64,000 nt of DNA, taken from positions 62,001 to 126,000 of the forward strand of contig JAJCXR010000040.1 in assembly GCA_029263315.1 (NCBI GenBank), read 5' to 3'. Positions 24,747 through 34,253 of this stretch are shown one piece after another. The DNA comes from Acidobacteriota bacterium (GTDB taxonomy: Bacteria > Acidobacteriota > Thermoanaerobaculia > Multivoradales > J023). Below the pieces are notes generated by a model that saw only the letters and a program-made list of their open reading frames with translations, had not been told where the DNA came from and made no database searches. Positions within the stretch are counted from its first letter, which is position 1. Each line of letters starts with the position of its first letter. The position numbers and the translations under genes are program-made.

Positions 24747-27098
24747 CTAACCCTTGCGCCCGATCAACAGCACCGCGCTGCGGGTCTCCTCGGTGACCCG
24801 CCGGGGAATCTCCCCGAACACCGTGCGGCCACGCTCGGCCCGTCGCAGGCCCAGGATGACCAAATCCACCTGCGCGGCCCGCTCCACCACGGTACCGCTG
24901 ACATCGTCGCTGCGCACCACTTCCACCCGCGAGAAATTGGCGGCTTCATCGTCGGCCATCTCGCGGATCTCCTGCTCCAAATGGCTGCTGACACTTTCGG
25001 CCGCGCCGCTCGGTACGATACCCAGATAGATCACTTCGAGATGGAGTGAGCGGCTCAGGCTACCCAGAAGACGGGCTCGCAAGCGGCTCTGATCGCGGCG
25101 TCCCCCCACCGGCACCAGCACGCGACGGGTTTGCTCGAGGTGCCAACCGGCAGGAATCCGCGACAGCACCACGTCACAGTGCACCTCGTTCAACAACCAG
25201 CCGATATCGCTGTCCAGCCGAGCCTCCGCCAGGCTGCCGACACCGAGCAACAGACTCTCGCAATCATGGTCGCGGGCCACCCGGCAAATCTCACGCCAGG
25301 GATGGGGTGAGATGGTTGTCAGGGCCTCCGGCCTGAGGTCGGTGACAAAGGCGGTGGTCAGAGCCTGGGCCAGGACCTGCTGCGCGTAGACGAGCTGCTG
25401 CGGCAAGTCCGTATCCGTCGCCTCTTGCGGTGGTTTGACGACGTAGAGCAAGGCCACTCGGCCGGTGCGCGGCGGCGCCATGGCGCTGGCCAGGGTGACC
25501 AACGACTCGGCGCTGGCCGGATTGGCGATGGGCACCAGGACGAGCGGATTGTGCCCCCTGAGGCGCATCAGCTGTGGGTCGAGGGCCTTGGCGGCGGCGT
25601 CGGCCACCCGGGCCCGATGCGAAAAAATCAAAAGGTAGAGGGCGCCACCGAGGGCCAACCAAGCGGCCCCCAAAAGACCGGCGGAGGGTACGGCAAAACC
25701 CTGAAAGACGGCCAACGCCAGGCAAGCGAGGCCGCCCAGCACCGGGATCAACGGGAACCAAGGTAGGCGCAAGGCCCCTTCGAGCCCACCGCCGCGGCGT
25801 CGCGCCAAGATGCTGGTCCAATGGGCCAGGGCAAAAGAAAGCAAGAAAATCAAGCTGGACACCGTGCCCGCCGAAGCCACGTCGGGTATCAGCACCAGGG
25901 TCAGCAGCGCCGTCGCCGTGGTGGTCAAGACCGCCGCCTTGGGAGCTCCGGTGCGCCGGTCCACCTGTCGCAGGCGGCCGGGCAAGTTGCGGTCCCGAGC
26001 CATCGACAGCGCGATATAGGAGGCGGCCAATAAATTGGCTTGCAGGGCCGATAGCATCGACAACAGGGCGGCCACCAGGATGAGCCACAGGCCCGGGCGT
26101 CCGAGGTAGTTCTCCACCGCTTGCACCACCACCGCTTCGGGGTCCGCCTGGCTCATCGACGCGATGTCGCTGCCATCGGCGACCCCCACCGTCGCCAGGA
26201 TGAACAGCAGCGGCAGATAGATCGCCAGCCCGATCCCCAGGGAGCCGAGCAAGGCACGGGGCAAATTGCGCCTTGGCTCCTTGATGTCGCCACTGACGGC
26301 GGCGATGAGATCGAAACCCTGCAGGGCGATGAAGGTGTAACCCATGGCCTGCAACAAGCCGATGCCGCCGCGCGTGAAGAAGGGCCGCAGGCGTTCGCCG
26401 ACGGTGGCCGCAGGGGTGTGTAGCAGGCCCCAGACACCGCCGATGATGAGCACCAAGAAGACGATCACCTTGCCCAGGGTCTCCCATTGACCACCGCCGC
26501 CGCTGCGTCGCAGCAACCCGAAGGTATAGAAGAAGGTGGCCAGGACGGCCAATGCAACCACCATCCCGTGGCTGCGCATCCACTCCTGCGGCACCGATCC
26601 CAGGGCGAGCCACACCTGCTCGAGGAAAATGGCCGCGAAGGTGCCAAAACCCAGGGCGTAGAGCATCGCCGCCACGATGGAGGCAAACCACACCACCCAG
26701 CCCACCATGAAAGCGGTCTCCACCGGCAAGACCTTCTTGGCGAAGGTGTAGGTGCCACCGGATTCGGGGAACGAGGTCGCCATCTCGGCGAAGGTCAAGG
26801 CGGTCAACAGGGCGATGACCCCATTCAAGGCGAAGGCCAGCATGGCACTGGGCCCGGTGACGGCAAACGCGGTACCGGCCAAAGCCAAGACACCGCCGCC
26901 GACGATGGCGCCGACACCGATGCCGGTGGCCCCGAGCAAACCGAGGCTGCGTTCTTTGTCGAGGTGGTCCAATAGCTCAACGACGGCGACGGGTTCGCCG
27001 CTGGCGACGGGCTGACTGTCGGTTTCGGGATCAGCCGCTCGAGGCACGCAATGTCTCCCGCTTTGGGCCCGGGCGGGCCTCGAATCGGACGTTGACAA
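24747..27098 (-). CDS. APC amino-acid permease with two universal-stress-protein domains
   Basis: 783 residues from a TTG at 27098; a later in-frame start in the 50-residue polar leader is possible. About 12 membrane helices at residues 50-480 begin with LGLLGATGIGVGAIVGGGVLALAG, the signature of APC-family amino-acid/polyamine permeases. The C-terminal 270 residues hold two USP-like domains (LVLVPIANP near 515, VLVPVGGRRDQSRLR near 660). Fusions of this type are known among putative amino-acid transporters and imply nucleotide-linked control of transport. It follows the tetR gene by nine bases and is probably under its control. Confidence 0.9.
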   Translation of the reverse strand: MSTSDSRPARAQSGRHCVPRAADPETDSQPVASGEPVAVVELLDHLDKERSLGLLGATGIGVGAIVGGGVLALAGTAFAVTGPSAMLAFALNGVIALLTALTFAEMATSFPESGGTYTFAKKVLPVETAFMVGWVVWFASIVAAMLYALGFGTFAAIFLEQVWLALGSVPQEWMRSHGMVVALAVLATFFYTFGLLRRSGGGGQWETLGKVIVFLVLIIGGVWGLLHTPAATVGERLRPFFTRGGIGLLQAMGYTFIALQGFDLIAAVSGDIKEPRRNLPRALLGSLGIGLAIYLPLLFILATVGVADGSDIASMSQADPEAVVVQAVENYLGRPGLWLILVAALLSMLSALQANLLAASYIALSMARDRNLPGRLRQVDRRTGAPKAAVLTTTATALLTLVLIPDVASAGTVSSLIFLLSFALAHWTSILARRRGGGLEGALRLPWFPLIPVLGGLACLALAVFQGFAVPSAGLLGAAWLALGGALYLLIFSHRARVADAAAKALDPQLMRLRGHNPLVLVPIANPASAESLVTLASAMAPPRTGRVALLYVVKPPQEATDTDLPQQLVYAQQVLAQALTTAFVTDLRPEALTTISPHPWREICRVARDHDCESLLLGVGSLAEARLDSDIGWLLNEVHCDVVLSRIPAGWHLEQTRRVLVPVGGRRDQSRLRARLLGSLSRSLHLEVIYLGIVPSGAAESVSSHLEQEIREMADDEAANFSRVEVVRSDDVSGTVVERAAQVDLVILGLRRAERGRTVFGEIPRRVTEETRSAVLLIGRKG

Positions 27099-27107
27099 AT
27101 AATAGGA

Positions 27108-27782
27108 CTAGCTGCGAGGTTGTCCCTCCGCTTGCAACGATTTCCACGCCGCGTCCGCCAGCTGCTCGGCCACGGCACCCAAATCCAGGCGTCCACGGCC
27201 GGAGAGCGTATGCCGAATGACCTCGTGGCTGGGCCCGATGATCAGGGGCGGATAGAGCTGGCGCGGCAAACGGGCGATATGTCCCGCTTCCACATGCCGA
27301 TTGATCTCCAATCCGAGATGGCGTAACAGCTCCCGCGTCGAGCGACGCAGCTCGTCTTTGATCGAAGCCAGGGCCGGGGAACGACGCACCGCGTGCAGAT
27401 AGCGGGCTCGAAGAGGATGATCCGCCGCCCACCGTACATGATAGAGCACGATGCCCCGGACCCATTCCCGCGCCGTCTCGACATCGGCCAGGGCCCGCAA
27501 TAACCCCTGTTGGTAGTCTTCGAGAATGGCTCGGTAGAGCGCCGCCACCACCCCGTCCTTGTTGCCGAAGTGATGGTAAATGCTTCCCGTGCTCGCCCCC
27601 GAGGCACGGCGCAGGGCATGGATCGAGACCTCCTCCACCCCACCTTCGGCAAAACATCGCAGCGCCGCTTCGAGGATCGAGTGACGACGTTCCGCCGTCG
27701 CCCGCTGACGCAACCCCGGACCGACTTGCGCCGCCGCATCGACCACCGGGTCGATGACTTCAGATAGAGTTTGATCCGTCAT
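27108..27782 (-). CDS. TetR-family transcriptional regulator
   Basis: 224 residues from the ATG at 27782. The N-terminal DNA-binding domain is typical (RHSILEAALRCFAEGGVEEV, then SIHALRRASGASTGSIYHHFGNKDGVVAALY). The C-terminal ligand domain is variable, as expected. It is the first gene of an operon with the APC transporter and is divergent from a hydrolase whose ATG overlaps its own. A GTG about 40 bases further in is an alternative start. It probably represses its own operon and perhaps the hydrolase; the ligand is unknown. Confidence 0.9.
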   Translation of the reverse strand: MTDQTLSEVIDPVVDAAAQVGPGLRQRATAERRHSILEAALRCFAEGGVEEVSIHALRRASGASTGSIYHHFGNKDGVVAALYRAILEDYQQGLLRALADVETAREWVRGIVLYHVRWAADHPLRARYLHAVRRSPALASIKDELRRSTRELLRHLGLEINRHVEAGHIARLPRQLYPPLIIGPSHEVIRHTLSGRGRLDLGAVAEQLADAAWKSLQAEGQPRS

Positions 27783-28683
27783 GGCGGCGCTCAATCTATC
27801 CCTTCCCGGGCAAAACTCCAACCAGCGGGCTCAAGAGCACCTGGACATCATTACCGGTGACGGGCAGACCCTGGCGGCGACGTTGTTTCGCCCACCGCCG
27901 GACAGGGACCGGCGGCTGTGCGTCCAGATCCACTCCGCCACCGCCGTGACCCGGGGCATCTACACCAACTATGGTCGCTTCTTGGCCGCCGCCGGCTGCA
28001 CCGCCTTGAGCTTCGATTATCGCGGCACCGGTGACTCCCTGCGCGGCAGCCTACGCAGCTGCGACGACCGCATGCTCGATTGGGGAGAGTACGACCTACC
28101 GGCCGTCACCGCCTGGATGGCGGAGAGATTTCCGCACCATCGCCACACCGTCGTCGCCCATTCCGTGGGCGGCCAGATCCTCGGGCTGTCTCCGTCCTGC
28201 GACCGTTTTGACGCCGTCTTCGGGGTCTGCGTGCAATGGGGCTCCTGGAAGAACTGGCCGGCTCCGAGACGCTGGTTGCATAAGGTCCTCTTCCATCTCG
28301 CCCCTGGCCTGATCTCCCTCTGCGGCTACTTCCCCGGGCGTTGGTTGGGCATGGGCGACCTGCCGGCCGGCATCGGTGACGATTGGATGCGCTGGTGCCG
28401 TGGCGATTCCTACATCTGCAACGACCGGGGGGAGCCCTATCGCCCCCACTACCATCGCCTGCGCTGCCCGGTACGCTGGTTGGGTTTCAGTGACGACCCC
28501 GTCTTCGGCCCCCGCAAGGCCATCGAGGCCATGCCCGCCCTCTACCCCAACGCCCAGCACGGGGTGGAGATCCTTCACCCCGCCGATATCGGAGCCACGG
28601 CGGTGGGTCATTTCGGATTCTTCCGCAGCCGCTTCCGCGACACCCTGTGGCAGCAGAGCCTCGATTGGCTGGTGAGCAGCTGA
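27781..28683 (+). CDS. Alpha/beta hydrolase
   Basis: 300 residues with the alpha/beta hydrolase fold. The nucleophile Ser is in AHSVGGQ (GxSxG-like, with His in place of the first Gly), a candidate acid is in GFSDDPVF, and the catalytic His is likely in VGHFGFF near the C-terminus. FDYRGTGDS is the usual oxyanion-side segment. It resembles the COG4757 group of predicted hydrolases, with no assigned substrate. No signal peptide. The ATG at 27781 overlaps the TetR start codon on the other strand (CATG), leaving no room for a leader, so the mRNA may be leaderless or begin within tetR. Confidence 0.85.
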   Translation: MAALNLSLPGQNSNQRAQEHLDIITGDGQTLAATLFRPPPDRDRRLCVQIHSATAVTRGIYTNYGRFLAAAGCTALSFDYRGTGDSLRGSLRSCDDRMLDWGEYDLPAVTAWMAERFPHHRHTVVAHSVGGQILGLSPSCDRFDAVFGVCVQWGSWKNWPAPRRWLHKVLFHLAPGLISLCGYFPGRWLGMGDLPAGIGDDWMRWCRGDSYICNDRGEPYRPHYHRLRCPVRWLGFSDDPVFGPRKAIEAMPALYPNAQHGVEILHPADIGATAVGHFGFFRSRFRDTLWQQSLDWLVSS

Positions 28684-28762
28684 CGGGATTTGCCAAAAGC
28701 CCCGGCCAAAGGCCGCCTGGTATCGTATGATCCCCGTCCCAACCTCGACTTTGGAGATGCTC

Positions 28763-31700
28763 ATGCGACCTCGGCTCACCCCCATTGCCGCTTCTCGTCT
28801 GCTGCGCACCGTCGGAATGCTGGCGGGCCTCACCCTCGCCGCCATGCCGGCGCTCGCCGGATCGGCGACCGCGACACCGACAACCGCAACACCGGCTGCG
28901 GGGCAAGACCTATTCGAGAATCTGGCCTTTCGGCACATCGGCCCGGTGGGCAATCGGGTCATCGCCGTCACCGGCGTACCGAACGATGCCAACACCTACT
29001 ACGTCGGCGCCGCCTCCGGTGGCATCTTCAAGAGCAGCGACGGCGGCATCCACTGGCAAGCCATTTTCGACGACCAGCCGGTGTCCTCCGTCGGCGCCCT
29101 GGCGGTGGCCCCATCCGATCCCAACGTCGTCTGGGCTGGCACCGGCGAAACCTTCATCCGGGCCAATATCTCCATCGGCAACGGCGTCTACAAATCCACT
29201 GACGGCGGCCAAAACTGGCAACACATGGGGCTCGAAAAAACCGGCCGCATCGGTCGTGTGATCGTGCACCCCACCGACCCGGAGACGGTCTACGTGGCGG
29301 CCCTCGGCCACTGTTACGGCCCGCAGCAGGAGCGCGGCATCTATCGCACTCGCGACGGCGGTGACACTTGGCAACAGGTGCTCTTCGTCTCACCGCAGGC
29401 CGGCGCTTCGGACCTGGTGATGGACCCCAACAACCCGCGCATCCTGTTCGCCGGTCTGTGGGAGATGTCGCTCAACACCTGGCATCGCCAGAGCGGCGGC
29501 CCCGACAGCGGCCTGTGGGTCAGCCGGGACGGTGGCGATCACTGGCAACGGCTGACCGGCGACGGTTTACCCAAACCCCCTTGGGGCAAGGTCGGCCTCA
29601 CCATGTCGGCGGCGGACTCGCGCCGGGTCTACGCCTTGATCGAAACCAGCTCGAATCGTGACTTCGCCCCCTCGGACCCGTATCAAGGGGTGCTCTGGCG
29701 CTCCGACGACGGCGGCGAGGCATGGAAGATGGTGAGCGCCGACAACAATCTGGTGCAACGCCCCCTCTATTACTCCCGCGCCCTGGCCTCCCCCAGCGAT
29801 GCCGAGCAGGTGTACTTCATGTCGGTGCGGCACCGCACCTCCCTCGACGGCGGCCTGACAAATTTTTCCACCGAGAGCCAACCCGGTTGGGATCACCACG
29901 ACATGTGGATCGACCCAACAAATAGCCGCCGCATGATGGTCGGTCACGATGGCGGCGTCTCCATCTCCACCAACGGTGGCGAGAGCTGGTGGCGGCCACA
30001 GTTGCCCATCGCCCAGATGTACCACGCGGCGGTGGACGATCAACTGCCCTATTTCGTCTATGGCAATCGCCAGGATGGCCCCACCTTCCGCGTCCCCAGC
30101 AATACGTTGACCGGCGAGAAGGACATCCCGATCGGTGCTTGGCAAACCGTCGGTGGCTGCGAGGTGGGTTTCACCCTACCGACCCCCGGCGATCCCGACA
30201 CCATCTGGAGCGGGTGTTACGACGGTATTCTCGAAATCTACGACCACCGCAGCGGCTTGGCGCGCAACGTCAGCGTATGGCCGGAGGCGGTGGAGAGTTG
30301 GCCCGCCATCGACTTGAAGTATCGCTTCCAGTGGACCTACCCCATGGCCATCTCGCCCCATGACCCACATCGCGTCTATGTCGGCAGTCAGTTTCTGCAC
30401 CAGACCACCAACCGCGGTCAGACTTGGCAAGTCATCAGCCCCGACCTGACCACCAACGATCCTCAGCTCCAGCAGCGCTCCGGCGGCCTCACCTTGGACG
30501 ACGCCGGCCCGACCTTGGTGCCCACCCTTTTCGCCATCGCCGAATCCCCCCTCGAGCCGGGTCTGTTGTGGACCGGCAGCAATGACGGTCAAGTGCAGCT
30601 CAGCCGCGACGGCGGCGCCCAATGGCAGAACGTCACCGCCAATCTCGGCGACGGCTTGCCGCCCTTGGGTACGGTGAGCAACATCGAGCCCTCGCGGCAC
30701 GACGCGGCGATGGCCTATCTGACCGTCGATCTGCACCAGATGAACGACACCGGCACCTATGCCTACAAGACGGAGGACTACGGCCGGACCTGGCGTTCCC
30801 TGCGCGGCGATCTCCCCCAGGACACCTTCTCCTATGCCCACTGCCTGCGGGAAGATCCCAAGCGCCCGGGTTTGCTGTACTTGGGCACCGAGAACGGCGT
30901 TTGGCTGTCCTTCGACGACGGTGTCCATTGGCAACGCCTAAGGGCGGGCCTGCCACCGGCTCCGGTGCATTGGTTGGTCATCCCCGACCACGTCGACGAC
31001 CTGGTGGTGGCCACCTATGGCCGCGGCTTCTGGATTCTCGACGATCTCACACCGCTGCGCCACGCGGCCGAGCACAGCCTGGGGGAGACCCTGCAGTTGC
31101 TACCACCACGGCCCGCTTACCGCTTCCGTCTGCGCGAAGCGGCGGCCAGCCAGGCGGAAGACCCAGTGGCTGGGAAAAACCCTGAGTACGGTGCCAGCCT
31201 GCACTACGTCTTGCCCCCCCGAGCCGAGGTTTCCGACACGGTGACCGACGCCAAGACACCCACCGGTGAAGACGACAGCGAAGATGACGACGAGCTCGGA
31301 CCCAAGCTGCGCATCCTCGACCCCCAAGGAGAGTTGGTGCGCCAGCTCGACGAGCTACCCAGCGAGCCGGGGCTGCATCGGGTGTTCTGGGATCTACGCT
31401 ACGATGCGACCCCGGAAATAGAGCTGCGCACCGCTGCCGCCGAAAACCCCCACGTGCGCCTGGGGGATGAAGGGTGGCGCAAGCTCCTCGACGGTGGCCG
31501 TTTCTCTCTCCTGGCGGCGCCGGGGACGTACCAGGTGGAGCTCGAGGTGGACGGTCAAGTGCAACGGCAGCCCTTGGAGGTGCTCATCGATCCGCAAAAC
31601 GCCGGCCGAGAAGCCGAGCTGGCGCAGCAGCTGGAGGTCTTGCACAGCCTGCGGACCATGATCCATCGAGCGGCGGAAATGATCAACGAGGTGGAGTGGA

Positions 31701-32104
31701 CGCGGCAACGTATCGAGGAGCTGACAGCGCGGCCCTTGGTCGACGCGGGGGCCCCCAACGAGGTGGTGGTGGCGCTGGCGGAGCTCGACGAGGCGTTGCA
31801 AGCTTTCGAAGGGGTCTTCTTCGATTTGCGCCTCGGTGGGGCCTCCCAAGAGTCCCTGCGCTGGAAACGCCTGCTCTACTCGAAGTTGACGTACTTGGCC
31901 GACGGCATCGGCCGCAGCGACCAACGTCCCACCGACGCCCAGATGGAAGTGACGAACCTCTACCAACAGCGCATGGCGGAGCAGGAGGAGCGCTTTGGCG
32001 CCCTGCAACGACAAACCGCAGCCCTCGACGCCCTGTTGGTCAGCCATGGGGTCGCCACTTTGACCCTGGGCGACGGCGAGAACGCCTCCCCATCCCCCCC
32101 CTGA
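28763..32104 (+). CDS. Exported sortilin/BNR-repeat (Asp-box) protein
   Basis: 1113 residues from the ATG at 28763, six bases after GGAG; an ATG at 28757 is also possible. A signal peptide ends near ALA (about residue 28). The main body is a VPS10/sortilin-like beta-propeller with about ten Asp-box motifs (for example SSDGGIHWQ, STDGGQNWQ, TRDGGDTWQ, SRDGGDHWQ, SRDGGAQWQ, TEDYGRTWR). The last 330 residues include an acidic linker, a beta-domain and a helical end (ELAQQLEVLHSL onward). These proteins are often annotated as glycosyl hydrolases, but I see no catalytic residues to support that. It is probably a periplasmic or outer-surface protein. The pabBC gene begins two bases after its stop. 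Confidence 0.9.
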   Translation: MRPRLTPIAASRLLRTVGMLAGLTLAAMPALAGSATATPTTATPAAGQDLFENLAFRHIGPVGNRVIAVTGVPNDANTYYVGAASGGIFKSSDGGIHWQAIFDDQPVSSVGALAVAPSDPNVVWAGTGETFIRANISIGNGVYKSTDGGQNWQHMGLEKTGRIGRVIVHPTDPETVYVAALGHCYGPQQERGIYRTRDGGDTWQQVLFVSPQAGASDLVMDPNNPRILFAGLWEMSLNTWHRQSGGPDSGLWVSRDGGDHWQRLTGDGLPKPPWGKVGLTMSAADSRRVYALIETSSNRDFAPSDPYQGVLWRSDDGGEAWKMVSADNNLVQRPLYYSRALASPSDAEQVYFMSVRHRTSLDGGLTNFSTESQPGWDHHDMWIDPTNSRRMMVGHDGGVSISTNGGESWWRPQLPIAQMYHAAVDDQLPYFVYGNRQDGPTFRVPSNTLTGEKDIPIGAWQTVGGCEVGFTLPTPGDPDTIWSGCYDGILEIYDHRSGLARNVSVWPEAVESWPAIDLKYRFQWTYPMAISPHDPHRVYVGSQFLHQTTNRGQTWQVISPDLTTNDPQLQQRSGGLTLDDAGPTLVPTLFAIAESPLEPGLLWTGSNDGQVQLSRDGGAQWQNVTANLGDGLPPLGTVSNIEPSRHDAAMAYLTVDLHQMNDTGTYAYKTEDYGRTWRSLRGDLPQDTFSYAHCLREDPKRPGLLYLGTENGVWLSFDDGVHWQRLRAGLPPAPVHWLVIPDHVDDLVVATYGRGFWILDDLTPLRHAAEHSLGETLQLLPPRPAYRFRLREAAASQAEDPVAGKNPEYGASLHYVLPPRAEVSDTVTDAKTPTGEDDSEDDDELGPKLRILDPQGELVRQLDELPSEPGLHRVFWDLRYDATPEIELRTAAAENPHVRLGDEGWRKLLDGGRFSLLAAPGTYQVELEVDGQVQRQPLEVLIDPQNAGREAELAQQLEVLHSLRTMIHRAAEMINEVEWTRQRIEELTARPLVDAGAPNEVVVALAELDEALQAFEGVFFDLRLGGASQESLRWKRLLYSKLTYLADGIGRSDQRPTDAQMEVTNLYQQRMAEQEERFGALQRQTAALDALLVSHGVATLTLGDGENASPSPP

Positions 32105-32106
32105 CC

Positions 32107-33870
32107 ATGCCCCCCTTTGCCGTGTTGCGCCACGGCGGCTCCGCGACGGCGGCCCGGTGGTTGGCCTTCGACAAACCCCTGGCGGTCCGTAGCAGCCATC
32201 GTCCTCAGGAGGTGCTCCAAGTGCTGCGGGAGGTGGACGACTGGTGGCGGGCCGGTCATTGGGCGGTAGGTCTGATGACCTACGAAGCGGCTCCGGCCTT
32301 CGACGACGCCCTGGGGACCCATCCAGCGGCTGCCATGCCCGTCATCTGGTGGGCCCGTTGCGCCCCCCCCACCGTCCACCTGGGCGATCCGCCCCTGCCC
32401 CAGGGTCCCCCGTTGCCCGCCCTCAAATGGCGACCTGCCTTGGGCCGTGCCGCATACGGCGAAGCCATCGCCGCCATCCGCCGGCACATCGCCGACGGCG
32501 ACACCTACCAGGTCAACTATACGTTCCCCCTCGAAGCCCCCTTCGACGGCAGTGGTCACGACCTCTTCTGGTCCCTCCACCGCTCGCAGCCCAACGCCGA
32601 GCACAGCGCCTACCTCGACCTCGGGCGCTTTGTCGTCTGCTCCGTATCGCCGGAGCTCTTTTTCAGCCTCGAGGGCGAGCGCCTGCTCACCCGGCCGATG
32701 AAGGGCACCGCCGGCCGTGGCCGATACGTCGCCGAGGATCTGGCGCGGGCCCAAGACCTGGCCAAATCCCCCAAGGACCGGGCCGAGAACGTGATGATCG
32801 TCGACATGATGCGCAATGACCTGGGCAAGATCGCCCGGCCCGGCAGCGTCCGGGTGACGGACCTCTTCGCCGTCGAGAGTCATCCCACCGTCCACCAGTT
32901 GACCTCCACCATCGTCGCCGAGAGCGACGCCGACTTACCCCAGCTGATGGCCGCCCTCTTTCCCTGCGCCAGCATCACCGGCGCCCCCAAGGCCCGTACC
33001 ATGGCGATCATCCGCCAGCTCGAAGTGGCGCCGCGGCAAATCTATACCGGCAGCCTCGGCTTTCTGGCACCGGCCGAGGCTGGTCGCCCCAGACGGGCCA
33101 GCTTCAGCGTCGCCATCCGCACCGCCCTGCTCGATCGCCAACGGAAACGTACCCACTTCGGCACCGGTGGTGGCATCGTTTGGGACTCCGTCGCCGAGAG
33201 CGAATACGAAGAATGCCGTACCAAGGCGCGGGTACTGCAAGCCGCCCTACCGGACTTCTCCCTCATCGAGACCTTAAGTTGGTCACCCCGCCACGGCTAT
33301 CGACGTTTTGCCGATCACCTGCGGCGGCTCCTCGCCAGTGCCCGTTTCTTCGACTTCGTCGCCGACGAAACGACCCTGCGCCGACAGCTCGAGACGATCC
33401 CAGACTGGCCGGCCGATACCTCGCGCCGCGTCCGCTGGCTGCTGCAGAGAAACGGCACGGTGGAGGTGGAGAGCAGTCGGCTAGCGAAGCCCCGGCGGCG
33501 CCCTTGGAGCCTGGTGATCGACGATCGGCCGGTGGATTCGGGCGATCCCTTCCTGTTTCACAAGACCACCCACCGCCGGGTCTATGATCAAGCCCGAGAA
33601 CGCCATCCACAGGCCGACGAAGTGCTGCTGTGGAATGAGCAGCGGCAGATCACCGAGGGTCTGCGCACCAACGTCGTGCTGCGTTTGGACAACCGCTGGT
33701 TGACGCCGCGCTTGTCCTGCGGCCTATTGCCGGGGGTCCTGCGGCAGCAGCTGATCGACCGTGGATGCGTTCAAGAGGCTGAGATCGGCTTGGACAGCCT
33801 CCAACGGGTGGACCGCATCCTGTTGATCAACTCCCTGCGCGGCATCCTCGAAGCTCGCCTGCCCGTCTGA
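32107..33870 (+). CDS. pabB: Fused aminodeoxychorismate synthase I / 4-amino-4-deoxychorismate lyase
   Basis: 587 residues. The N-terminal 380 residues are the chorismate-binding PabB/TrpE-like domain (TRPMKGTAGRGR, IVDMMRNDLGKIARPGSVRV, SITGAPKARTM). The remainder is a class IV aminotransferase domain with the PLP-lysine motif FHKTTHRRVYD and EGLRTNVVLR, matching PabC. The fused protein makes 4-amino-4-deoxychorismate from chorismate (with ammonia from the PabA glutaminase, not seen here) and then p-aminobenzoate for folate. Such PabBC fusions are known. It is probably translated by coupling from the upstream gene, with which it shares no pathway. Confidence 0.93.
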   Translation: MPPFAVLRHGGSATAARWLAFDKPLAVRSSHRPQEVLQVLREVDDWWRAGHWAVGLMTYEAAPAFDDALGTHPAAAMPVIWWARCAPPTVHLGDPPLPQGPPLPALKWRPALGRAAYGEAIAAIRRHIADGDTYQVNYTFPLEAPFDGSGHDLFWSLHRSQPNAEHSAYLDLGRFVVCSVSPELFFSLEGERLLTRPMKGTAGRGRYVAEDLARAQDLAKSPKDRAENVMIVDMMRNDLGKIARPGSVRVTDLFAVESHPTVHQLTSTIVAESDADLPQLMAALFPCASITGAPKARTMAIIRQLEVAPRQIYTGSLGFLAPAEAGRPRRASFSVAIRTALLDRQRKRTHFGTGGGIVWDSVAESEYEECRTKARVLQAALPDFSLIETLSWSPRHGYRRFADHLRRLLASARFFDFVADETTLRRQLETIPDWPADTSRRVRWLLQRNGTVEVESSRLAKPRRRPWSLVIDDRPVDSGDPFLFHKTTHRRVYDQARERHPQADEVLLWNEQRQITEGLRTNVVLRLDNRWLTPRLSCGLLPGVLRQQLIDRGCVQEAEIGLDSLQRVDRILLINSLRGILEARLPV

Positions 33871-34253
33871 CGAGTGTCCGTCCAGTTGTACCGAAATCGG
33901 TGCCAGGCGGGGGCCCATTGGAGCGAGCAAGGGGCGAGCGTGTTTGAGCTGGTACTCCGCCGGAAATTCTTAAACCATTGATCAGCAACAGTTTAAGATG
34001 CCCCCCAAAGGTCCGGCGAGTTTCGGAGCCCCGGCCGAGCCCAACAGGGCCTCCGCCCCCTTGAGCCATTGCTGGAGGGGAACCAACTCAGGGTCGTCTA
34101 AGCACCGCCTACGATCCGCAAACCTTTCGTCTGCTGGTCCGACAATTCCTGCGAAGTCGACAAGGGAGATTCCAAAAGACGATATGGTGGCGATTATTCG
34201 GTAAGATAACAAACCTAGCGCCCTGACGAGGGCTGCTGCCCTCCGACAGCCGC
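33871..34253. other. Intergenic region with inverted repeat
   Basis: No gene is supported in this 383-base gap. It contains an inverted repeat with 8-base arms (TCTTAAAC at 33968-33975, GTTTAAGA at 33991-33998) around a 15-base centre. Just before the pepF start there is a GAGGGC/GCCCTC hairpin with a four-base loop (34228-34243). The stretch 34180-34220 is AT-richer and may hold the pepF promoter, but I see no convincing -35/-10 pair. Confidence 0.5.

Noticed and set aside
28763..32104. Glycosyl hydrolase
   Set aside because: The Asp-box repeats cause such automatic names, but no catalytic residues of a sialidase or other hydrolase are visible.
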